A program made the position numbers and the translations under genes. Shown in pieces: positions 1 through 5,954 of a DNA stretch of 9,151 bases. The notes under the pieces were generated by a model. The model was not told the origin of the DNA. It worked only from the letters and a program-made list of their open reading frames with translations, and did no database searches. Numbering within the stretch: position 1 is the first letter of the stretch; every line of letters starts with the position of its first letter. Source of the stretch: Myxococcales bacterium (GTDB taxonomy: Bacteria; Myxococcota; Polyangia; Polyangiales; Polyangiaceae); the NCBI GenBank assembly GCA_020430865.1, contig JAGQIY010001281.1:1-9151 (forward strand), written 5' to 3'.

Positions 1-147
1 GCAGCCATCAGGACGGCGAGCAAAGACCACGAACGCATCCGATGGACGCTACCACGCTCGCTCCGGCGCCGTGGCCTCGTGACGCTCGGAGCGAGCCCAA
101 GCTCAGGGAAGCAGCGCTCGATTCGATTCCGCAAGGCGTGCCTGGAG

Positions 148-177
148 TTGACGACCCTGGTGGGGCTGGCGCATGTT
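148..177 (+). promoter_or_regulatory. Possible promoter of the M15 peptidase-holB pair
   Basis: A TTGACG hexamer at 148-153 matches five of six bases of the sigma-70 -35 consensus. A weak CATGTT hexamer (three of six) follows at 172-177 after 18 bases. Transcription would then begin near 184, which is the GTG I prefer as the start of the peptidase gene, giving a leaderless or nearly leaderless message. This fits the absence of a Shine-Dalgarno sequence just before 184. The -10 match is poor and the site is inference only. Confidence 0.22.
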
Positions 178-183
178 TCGTCG

Positions 184-1353
184 GTGAACAGGCGTGCGGT
201 AACCTCCAGCGGTCGGCAGCTCCTCGGGCTGCTCACGCTGGCGGTCGGCCTCGGCACGTCGAGCGCGGCGAGCGCCGGCCCCCAGGTGCCGCCATTGCGC
301 GGGCCGAGCATGCCCAAGCGAGATCTGGGGCCGCTCAACTCCACGTCTTGGTTGGTGGGGGAGGGTCAGAGCTATCGACTGCCGACGTGGTCCGAGGCGC
401 CGCTCTTGCAGCGCTTCGTCAACCCAGCGGTGGAGCGCCGTCACCCCGCGGACGAGTACTGGCACGGTCGCTTCGGTCAGCGCGCCATCAAGAGCGATCT
501 GCACCTGGTCTGGCTCGATGGTCAGCAGGAGCCGAGGCAGCAGCTCGATCTCTATTTCCCGAGTATTCTCCCCACGGAATCCGAAGCCCGGAGCGACGAT
601 CTACCCGCCTGGCTCGATGACCCTCAGGCGCCGCCCGCGCTCGACTCGCTGGCTGACCAGCTGAACGCACGCTGGCGCGGCCCACAGCTGCTCCCGACCT
701 GGGCGCTGCAGGCGCCGCCGGCTCCACTCGAGCCGTTCTCGTTCGCGCCGCTCAGAAAGCCCTGCGCGCCCTGGGAGCCCACGCCCCGGGAGGTGACCGT
801 TGGCCGCTACGGCGCCGAGACCGACCGCTTCCTGCTCCTCGAGTGCGACGGCTCGGTGGCCCCCGAGGCCCTGGACCGCCTGAGCGTGATGGCGCGACCG
901 CCGGGAGTCGACCGACCCGAGCTCCCGCTACCCGTCGAACCCGACGCTGAGGCAGTGAAGCATGACGAGTGGCTCAAGGGCGTGAAGCTGCTGCACCCAC
1001 GGGTGCTCTGGCTCCTGAACAAGCTCGCCCTCGCCTACCCCGGCCACCCAATCTACCTGATCAGCGGATACCGCAGGGACGCGCACAGCAGCTACCATCG
1101 CAAGGGGCGTGCGCTCGACCTGTTCATGAGCGGAGTGCCCAACGAGGACCTGTTCAAGTACTGCCACAAGCTGAGAGACGTGGGGTGCGGCTACTACCCA
1201 CACCACAACTTCGTGCACGTCGACGTGCGTCCGTTCGGCAGCGGGCATCCCTTCTGGGTCGACGTGTCGGGCCCTGGCGAGCCTTCGCGCTACGTCGATG
1301 GTTGGCCCGGCGTGATCGAGTCTGGCGGTCTCTCCTGGGCAGGGGGCGAGTGA
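184..1353 (+). CDS. Secreted M15_2/DUF882 (YcbK-like) peptidase-family protein
   Basis: Probable exported zinc peptidase of the M15_2/DUF882 family, whose members act on peptidoglycan peptides. The conserved C-terminal block has SGYR at residues 294-297, H305-x6-D312 (YHRKGRALD) and FVHVD with H345 and D347; H305, D312 and H345 are the expected zinc ligands. About 250 residues before it are not recognised. I chose GTG 184 because it opens a signal peptide: RR, a hydrophobic stretch LLGLLTLAVGLG, then a cleavage-like ASA before GPQ, about 32 residues in all. The protein is then 389 aa. The frame stays open back to base 1, and GTG 79 is possible, but the residues before 184 are Arg-rich with weak G/C third-position bias and would bury the signal peptide. 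No Shine-Dalgarno precedes 184. The stop overlaps the holB start (GTGA), so the two are co-transcribed. The family call is good; the substrate is inferred from relatives. Confidence 0.82.
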   Translation: MNRRAVTSSGRQLLGLLTLAVGLGTSSAASAGPQVPPLRGPSMPKRDLGPLNSTSWLVGEGQSYRLPTWSEAPLLQRFVNPAVERRHPADEYWHGRFGQRAIKSDLHLVWLDGQQEPRQQLDLYFPSILPTESEARSDDLPAWLDDPQAPPALDSLADQLNARWRGPQLLPTWALQAPPAPLEPFSFAPLRKPCAPWEPTPREVTVGRYGAETDRFLLLECDGSVAPEALDRLSVMARPPGVDRPELPLPVEPDAEAVKHDEWLKGVKLLHPRVLWLLNKLALAYPGHPIYLISGYRRDAHSSYHRKGRALDLFMSGVPNEDLFKYCHKLRDVGCGYYPHHNFVHVDVRPFGSGHPFWVDVSGPGEPSRYVDGWPGVIESGGLSWAGGE

Positions 1354-2324
1354 GCTTCGAGGGTCTGCTGGGCCAGCCTGTTGCCGCGCGGATTCTCACC
1401 CTCGCGCTCGAGCGTGGTCAGGTGCACCACGCCTATCGCTTCGAGGGACCGGACGGCGTCGGCAAGGAGCGGGCCGCGTTCGCGCTGGCGCAGGCCCTGG
1501 TTTGCAGCCAGCCGACCCCACGACGTCTCGCCTGCGGCAGCTGCTCGGCGTGCAGGCGAGCGTCGAGCTTCAGCGCCGAGGAGCCGATCGTCCCACTCCA
1601 CCCGGACGTGATCCTGGTCGCGCGCGGCCTGTACTCGAAGACTCTGGGAAAATCCGAGAGCAACGGCATCAGCGTGCAACAGATCCGCGAAGTCGTGCTG
1701 AGTCGCGCCGGCTTCTCTCCCCACGAGGGGCAGGCCCTGGTGTTCATCATACGGGATGCGCACGAGCTCACCCTGCAAGCGGCCAATGCGCTGCTGAAGA
1801 CCCTCGAGGAACCGCCCCCAGCGACCCATTTCATCCTGCTCACCGACAGCCCAGGGCGCATGCTGGACACCATCCGCTCCCGCACTCTCGCGGTGCGCTT
1901 CGGGCCGCTGCCGGACAGCGTCATCGCGCGTATCCTCGAGGCAAGGGGAGTCGACGCGGGAGTGGCTCGCTTCGCCGGCGGCAGCGCATCTCGGGCCCTG
2001 GATCTCTCCGACGTCGAGCTCTCCGAGCGGCGCGCCGAGTTCGTGGAGAACATCAAGCGCGCGCTCCAGGCGCCCGACCTCGGGGCTGCCATCTCGGGCT
2101 TGGATCTGCGCAACAAGGACCGGCGGGAGCTCCGCCAGGAGCTCGCCTTCCTGGGGCACAGCCTGGCGGAGCGGGCACGGGTCGTTGTCTCGAAGGATCC
2201 AGCCGCCGCAGAGAAGGCCGCCCGGCGCTACGCCGCGGTGACGGAGTCGATGGCTGCGCTGGAGCAGAACGCCTCTCCGGCGCTGACGGTGGAGAGCCTG
2301 ATCGCGACGCTGCGCCGAGGCTAG
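1350..2324 (+). CDS. holB: DNA polymerase III, delta-prime subunit (clamp loader)
   Basis: AAA+ family subunit of the replicative clamp loader, which with delta and DnaX (tau/gamma) loads the beta clamp. The protein is 324 aa, close to E. coli HolB. Visible landmarks are a P-loop-like GPDGVGKE (33-40); a four-cysteine zinc module C52-x9-C62-x2-C65-x2-C68; a Walker-B-like strand VFIIRDAHE (131-139); NALLKTLEEPPP, typical of DnaX/HolB; and a sensor/arginine-finger segment IRSRT (R176-S177-R178-T179), where most relatives have SRC. The P-loop ends in Glu rather than Ser/Thr, as expected for a delta-prime that does not hydrolyse ATP; a catalytic DnaX would have GKT/S. GTG 1350 is preceded by AGGGGG at 1341-1346 and overlaps the TGA of the peptidase gene. 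The frame is open far upstream, but that part is out-of-frame peptidase sequence. The stop lies 13 bp from the convergent thiE stop. Confidence 0.9.
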   Translation: MSFEGLLGQPVAARILTLALERGQVHHAYRFEGPDGVGKERAAFALAQALVCSQPTPRRLACGSCSACRRASSFSAEEPIVPLHPDVILVARGLYSKTLGKSESNGISVQQIREVVLSRAGFSPHEGQALVFIIRDAHELTLQAANALLKTLEEPPPATHFILLTDSPGRMLDTIRSRTLAVRFGPLPDSVIARILEARGVDAGVARFAGGSASRALDLSDVELSERRAEFVENIKRALQAPDLGAAISGLDLRNKDRRELRQELAFLGHSLAERARVVVSKDPAAAEKAARRYAAVTESMAALEQNASPALTVESLIATLRRG

Positions 2325-2337
2325 TCTCTCGAGCAGC

Positions 2338-3006
2338 TCAAGCAGAGAGCAAACGCTGCAGCTCGCTGGCGCGCGCCGCGATCTCACCCCCGCCCCCGGC
2401 GAGCAGATCACCGATCACCGCACCTGATTCCGCGCGGCAAGATACGGCGGACGCGCGCTCCCTGGTGATACCACCGATGCCCACCAGAGGGATCCCTGCG
2501 GCCGAGGTCAGCGCGTGCACCTCCGCGAGCTGGTCGAGTCCGACCACCGCATCGGGGTTCTGCTTGGAACGCGTGGGAAAGACGGGACCAAAGGCGACGT
2601 AGTCCGGACGCTGGTCCAGCACCTCGCGGAGCTGAGCGACGTCGTGAGTGGAGATCCCCACCCACAGCCGTTTCCCGGTCGACTGCAACAAGCGCCGGAA
2701 CTCCGCGAGGGGCAAGTCGTCCTGACCCAGGTGTACACCGTCGACCCCGGCGAGCAGCGCCAGATCGGGGCGATCGTTCATGAAGAGCGGGACCTCCGCC
2801 GCTCGACACAAGGGCAGAAGCGCCTCCAGGAGCGCCAGGGCCTCGCGCGCGTGGGCTTGCTTGGCTCGCAGCTGGAGGGCACAGGGACGCGCCTCGAGCA
2901 ACGCGCGCGCGCAAGGCACAGGCTCGAGCCCTGCACCGCCCAGCGCATCGAGATCGAGGATCGCGTACAGGCCGCGAAGGACGAGCGGCGCAGCAGTTTC
3001 GGTCAT
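2338..3006 (-). CDS. thiE: Thiamine phosphate synthase
   Basis: Couples hydroxymethylpyrimidine diphosphate with carboxy-thiazole/thiazole phosphate to form thiamine phosphate; a cytosolic TIM-barrel enzyme. The 222-aa protein has the family landmarks in order: LYAILD (13-18), QLRAK (45-49), FMNDRPDLAL with N77 and D78, HLGQDD with D97 (D78 and D97 fit the two Mg-binding aspartates, 19 apart as in the family), VGISTH (116-121), DYVAFGPVFPTRSK (135-148) and the phosphate-binding GIGGIT (176-181). ATG 3006 is chosen because TAG lies in frame 15 bases upstream. No Shine-Dalgarno sits at normal distance; GGAG lies farther up, before a small hairpin (see findings). No other thi gene is adjacent, so it is a solitary thiE convergent with holB. 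A TenI-type thiazole tautomerase is the usual alternative for this fold, but QLRAK plus NDR support true ThiE. Confidence 0.93.
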   Translation of the reverse strand: MTETAAPLVLRGLYAILDLDALGGAGLEPVPCARALLEARPCALQLRAKQAHAREALALLEALLPLCRAAEVPLFMNDRPDLALLAGVDGVHLGQDDLPLAEFRRLLQSTGKRLWVGISTHDVAQLREVLDQRPDYVAFGPVFPTRSKQNPDAVVGLDQLAEVHALTSAAGIPLVGIGGITRERASAVSCRAESGAVIGDLLAGGGGEIAARASELQRLLSA

Positions 3007-3103
3007 CGCGGCGGGAGCCTAGCGACTCCCCTCCAGCTCGCCAACTTGGCAACGGGTTTGGCGACCGTGGCCTGGCGCGCCATCTCATTGTAGCGTCCAG
3101 GGC
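3007..3103. promoter_or_regulatory. Divergent promoter region between thiE and the exported duplicated-module gene
   Basis: This 97-bp spacer separates two genes read outward. On the minus strand a TACAAT hexamer (3092-3087) matches five of six bases of the -10 consensus and would give a thiE leader of about 70-75 nt; its -35 region is poor. Two symmetric sites lie inside: GCCAACTTGGC (3040-3050; 5-bp arms around one base) and TGGCGCGCCA (3073-3082; perfect palindrome), either of which could bind a regulator. The thiE leader lacks the CTGAGA and ACCTGAT-like cores of a TPP riboswitch. The -10 is the strongest element; the rest is tentative. Confidence 0.4.
3013..3030 (-). promoter_or_regulatory. 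Small hairpin in the thiE leader next to the start codon
   Basis: In the thiE message GGGAG (3030-3026) can pair with CTCCC (3017-3013) around an 8-nt loop. GGAG (3034-3031), a Shine-Dalgarno core, sits directly 5' of this stem, and six bases separate the stem from the ATG at 3006. Folding would therefore bring GGAG to a normal distance from the start. The complementarity is visible in the sequence; the role is inference. Confidence 0.3.
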
Positions 3104-3116
3104 ATGAGATCCCTGG
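3097..3116 (+). promoter_or_regulatory. Hairpin placing the start codon of the exported-protein gene in its loop
   Basis: CCAGGG (3097-3102) is perfectly complementary to CCCTGG (3111-3116), with an 8-nt loop containing ATG 3104-3106. The AGGG that could serve as ribosome binding site is inside the 5' arm, so the closed form would hide it. The stem is only 6 bp and may be chance. Confidence 0.25.
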
Positions 3117-4321
3117 TGCTTGGCTGCCTGGTCGGCGCGGCTCTGTTGGCGACCGACGCCGCCGCGGTCCCCAAGAAACCGCTGAAGAAGCCCGTCGAAC
3201 CACCGACCAAGATCGTCGACGAAGGCGACCCCAAGGCCTCCGCGAGCGATGCCGAGCCCGAGCCGGAGCCCGAAGCGGTCACCGCTGCCCCCTCCGAGGT
3301 CGAGCTGACGATCAAGCAGCACGGCCCGGGCCTGCCTTGGAGCTACGAGATCCAGAACGCCGGTGAACGTCCGGTGCGCGTCGCCGCTGACCCCCGGTTG
3401 CTCTGGTTCGAGGTGCAGGTACCAGGCAAGAAGAAGCGTCGCACCTGCCGTCTCCCCACGGAATTATTCCCGAAGCACGCAGACAAGGACTTCAGCTTGA
3501 TGCTGCGCCCTGGCGAGCGCTTCGGGCAGCGCTTCGACCCGCGTCTGTATTGCTTTGCCGCCGGCGGGCAGACTGATCTGGTCGCCGGCGCTATCGTCTA
3601 CCCCCGCTTCGGCTGGCCCAGGCAGTTCAAGACGTCCTGGCACCACGGCAAGCGCGTCCAGACAGAGCTCCTCGACACGCCGTTCGCGGTCACCCCCCCG
3701 GAGCGATCGAGGCGCAGCAAGCGCAAGCATCACGCGAAGCGGGATGATGTGCCCAGAAAGGACACCCACCTCAAGCTCGTCGAAGGCGCTCCACTCGGCT
3801 TGCGCAGCGCCTACGCCGGTTGGTCCAAGGACGCCCTCGACGACGACGCCGACAAGCCCGAGCAGAGCGACTGGGACGCGCCAGAGCCGGTGCTCAGCAT
3901 GCAGACCGGCTCCGACGCGGCGGCCGAGCGCCTGGCGACGGTCAAGGTCAAGCTCAAGAACCCCAGCAAGGACCGCAAGCTCGTCGTGTACTTCCGGCGA
4001 GAGCTGTTGAGCTTCGAGGTGATGGGCCCCGATGGGCTGAAGAGCTGCACCCCCGAGCCGAGAACACGTTTCCCCGAGGCACAAGCCTTCACGACCCTGC
4101 GCCCCGGCCGCAGCATCAGCGTCGTTAGCCGACTGGTGGAGCTCTGCCCACGCGGCACCTTCGATCGCCCCGGCCTCTACCTGATCCGCGCCCGCTTCGA
4201 CAGCAAGGACGACGGCGCGCAGTTTGGCCTGCAAGGCTTCACGGGTCGCATCGTCGCGGACCAACCCGCCACGGTGCGCATCCGCGGTGGCGAGAAGCCC
4301 TTCCGTCTGCCGCGCCGCTGA
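3104..4321 (+). CDS. Exported protein of unknown function with two copies of one module
   Basis: I do not recognise a named family. The 405-aa protein begins with a signal peptide (RS, then LVLGCLVGAALLA, cleavage likely after AAA at 19-21), followed by a Lys/Pro-rich and EPEPEPE linker to about residue 65. Two related modules follow, about 65-200 and 260-400. Each has a strand ending LLxFEV (99-104; 301-306), a Cys (C115; C315), an LRPG turn (134-137; 332-335) and a second Cys exactly 16 residues after the start of LRPG (C150; C348), preceded by an Asn at the start of the repeat (IQNAGERPV; LKNPSKDRK). The pattern suggests paired beta-sandwich domains, each with one disulfide. A basic segment SRRSKRKHHAKR and an acidic DALDDDADKPEQSD separate them. 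Periplasmic or surface location is inferred from the signal peptide; C8 is too near the start to be a lipobox. The gene is convergent with the carboxylase gene, 27 bp apart. Confidence 0.85.
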   Translation: MRSLVLGCLVGAALLATDAAAVPKKPLKKPVEPPTKIVDEGDPKASASDAEPEPEPEAVTAAPSEVELTIKQHGPGLPWSYEIQNAGERPVRVAADPRLLWFEVQVPGKKKRRTCRLPTELFPKHADKDFSLMLRPGERFGQRFDPRLYCFAAGGQTDLVAGAIVYPRFGWPRQFKTSWHHGKRVQTELLDTPFAVTPPERSRRSKRKHHAKRDDVPRKDTHLKLVEGAPLGLRSAYAGWSKDALDDDADKPEQSDWDAPEPVLSMQTGSDAAAERLATVKVKLKNPSKDRKLVVYFRRELLSFEVMGPDGLKSCTPEPRTRFPEAQAFTTLRPGRSISVVSRLVELCPRGTFDRPGLYLIRARFDSKDDGAQFGLQGFTGRIVADQPATVRIRGGEKPFRLPRR

Positions 4322-4351
4322 GCCGGATCGTCAGCAGGTTCGAACGGCTCA
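4319..4351. terminator. Possible bidirectional terminator between convergent genes
   Basis: TGAGCCG (4319-4325) and CGGCTCA (4345-4351) are perfect 7-bp inverted arms around a 19-nt loop that itself contains TTCGAA (4339-4344). The outer three bases of each arm are the TGA stop codons of the two convergent genes. The GC-rich stem could end transcription from both sides. No T-run follows on either strand, so it is not a classical intrinsic terminator. Confidence 0.4.
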
Positions 4352-5953
4352 CACCGGCAGAACGCCGCGCTTCCTTGCGGGGCGCTCCACGCGCTTGTGC
4401 GCCGTCAGCTCGAGGCCCCAGGCGAGCGCCAGCCGCGTGTCCCGGGGATCGATGACGTCGTCCACCAGCGCCCAGCCCGCGACTCGATCGACGTCGATGT
4501 TGGCCTGCAGGCGCTCGATGATCTGGGCCTTCACGTCAGGCGGGGGCTCCGCCCCACCAAACAATTTCCGCCCGGCAATTCCCAGCATACCCTCGGCGCC
4601 CATCACGCTGATCTCGGCGCCCGGCCACGCCAGCAGCAGGTCCGGCTCGTATGCGCGGCCGCACATCACATAGTACCCGGCGCCGTAGCCCTTGCGCACC
4701 ACCACCGTGAGCTTCGGCACCGTGGCGGCGCTCATGGCGTGGAGCATCTTGGCGCCGTGTCGGATGATCCCGGCTTGCTCGACGCGGCTACCCACCATGA
4801 AGCCCGGTGTGTCCTGCAGGAACACCAGCGGGATCCCGAAGGCGTCACAGACCTGGATGAAATGGGCGCCCTTGTCGCTCGCGTCGTTCTCGAGCACGCC
4901 GCCGAGCTCCATCGGTTGGTTGGCGACGATGCCGATCGGGCGCCCTCCGATGCGCGCCAGGCAGGTGATCAGGCTGCGACCGAACGCCGCCTTCAGGTCC
5001 AGGCGCTCCCCATGGTCGACGATGGCGTCGATCACCGCGTACATGTCGTAAGGCTGGCGTGGACTATCCGGGATCACATCCAGCAACGTTTCCACGCGGC
5101 GCTCAACGGGGTCGGTCACCGGCAGCACCGGGGGCGGCTCCTCGCAGTGAGACGGGAAGTAGCTCAGGTAGCGCCGCACGAGCTCGATGCACTGAGGGTC
5201 GTCATCGACCTCGGCGTCGCCCACGCCGCTCACCTGGGTGTGCATCCTGGAACCGCCCAGCGCCTGCTCGTCGATCGCTTCCCCGGTCACGGCCTTCACG
5301 AGCGGAGGCCCCGCGAGCGCCATCGAGCCGATGTCTCTCACCATCGGGACGAAGTCGGCGAGCCCCGGGATGTACGCCGTGCCCGCGGCTCCAGGACCGA
5401 CCATCGCCGCCACCTGGGGTACGACGCCGCTCATGATCACCTGCTCGCGGAACAGGTGGCCGGAACCGGCGAACAGCGAGAGCGTATCCGGATGGGAGTG
5501 CGAGGGATCGATGCGCGCGCCAGCGGAGTCGATGAACCACACCATCGGCCAGCGTCCCTTCAGGGACATCGAGCGCAGCCTCGTGACCTTCTCCTCGCCG
5601 GTCTGCCCGATGCTGCCGCCCTTCACCGTGAAGTCGTAGGCGGCGGCGCACACCATGCGGCCCTCTACCTTGCCGAAGCCGGTGAGCACTCCGTCCGCTG
5701 GCACCAGCCCCGCGTCGCCCGCGGCCCCCATGGTGCGCCCGTGCAACCCGACCTCGAACCACACCCCCTCATCGAAGAACAGCGCCATACGCTCACGCGC
5801 GGTGAGCTTCCCCCGGGCGTGTTGCTTGGCGACCCGCTCGGGACCGCCCATCTCGCGCACCCTCGCGCGGCGCGCTTGCAGCTCGGCGACGCGTTGCCGC
5901 ATGAGCGAGCCGCTCGGCTCGCCCATGTCTCCCCGTGCGTCGTCCTTGCTCAA
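4349..5953 (-). CDS. Acyl-CoA carboxylase, carboxyltransferase (beta) subunit
   Basis: Transfers a carboxyl group from carboxybiotin to an acyl-CoA; needs a biotin carboxylase/BCCP subunit not present here. At 534 aa it has the usual length. Seen in order: GGPERVAKQHARGKLTARER (36-55), DFTVKGGSIGQTGEEK, the first oxyanion region GPGAAGTAYIPGLADF (from 186), GPPLVKAVTGE, and in the C-terminal half NQPMELGGVLENDASDK (345-361), FLQDTPGF (378-385) and GYGAGYYVMCGRAYEPD (422-438) with WPGAEISVMG. The N-terminal half resembles propionyl-CoA carboxylase beta, but GAGYYVMCGRAY is like methylcrotonyl/geranyl-CoA carboxylase. Y428 falls where PccB has the substrate-selecting Asp. Start: TTG 5953 follows GAAGGG (5962-5967) with 8-nt spacing and lies one base after the crotonase stop; ATG 5926 (525 aa) has GGGGAG only 2 nt before it and is the alternative. 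Last gene of the operon. Family certain, substrate unknown. Confidence 0.92.
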   Translation of the reverse strand: MSKDDARGDMGEPSGSLMRQRVAELQARRARVREMGGPERVAKQHARGKLTARERMALFFDEGVWFEVGLHGRTMGAAGDAGLVPADGVLTGFGKVEGRMVCAAAYDFTVKGGSIGQTGEEKVTRLRSMSLKGRWPMVWFIDSAGARIDPSHSHPDTLSLFAGSGHLFREQVIMSGVVPQVAAMVGPGAAGTAYIPGLADFVPMVRDIGSMALAGPPLVKAVTGEAIDEQALGGSRMHTQVSGVGDAEVDDDPQCIELVRRYLSYFPSHCEEPPPVLPVTDPVERRVETLLDVIPDSPRQPYDMYAVIDAIVDHGERLDLKAAFGRSLITCLARIGGRPIGIVANQPMELGGVLENDASDKGAHFIQVCDAFGIPLVFLQDTPGFMVGSRVEQAGIIRHGAKMLHAMSAATVPKLTVVVRKGYGAGYYVMCGRAYEPDLLLAWPGAEISVMGAEGMLGIAGRKLFGGAEPPPDVKAQIIERLQANIDVDRVAGWALVDDVIDPRDTRLALAWGLELTAHKRVERPARKRGVLPV

Positions 5954-5954
5954 G

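Noticed and set aside
1..8. CAT at 6-8 read as the ATG of a divergent minus-strand gene leaving the window
   Set aside because: Only two to three codons are visible and no ribosome site precedes it.
79..183. Longer peptidase start at GTG 79
   Set aside because: It has no Shine-Dalgarno, weaker third-position G/C bias and would place about 35 Arg-rich residues before the signal peptide. It cannot be fully excluded.
42..620. Plus-strand open frame overlapping the peptidase N-terminus
   Set aside because: Ala/Arg/Gly-rich with no motif; the overlapping frame carries the signal peptide and continues into the conserved peptidase domain.
2325..2337. Terminator between holB and thiE
   Set aside because: Only a weak imperfect CTCGAGC/GCTCAAG symmetry spans the 13-bp gap, with almost no loop and no T-run.
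1290..2411. Minus-strand open frame (373 codons) opposite holB
   Set aside because: It covers the whole of a confident holB gene and also part of thiE in another frame; its composition is that of an antisense artefact.
3007..3092. TPP riboswitch upstream of thiE
   Set aside because: The leader is short and lacks the conserved CTGAGA and ACCTGAT-type cores.
3250..3286. Tandem DNA repeat in the EPEPEPE-coding stretch
   Set aside because: A short Glu-Pro linker with imperfect codon repetition; ordinary low-complexity linker rather than a repeat element.
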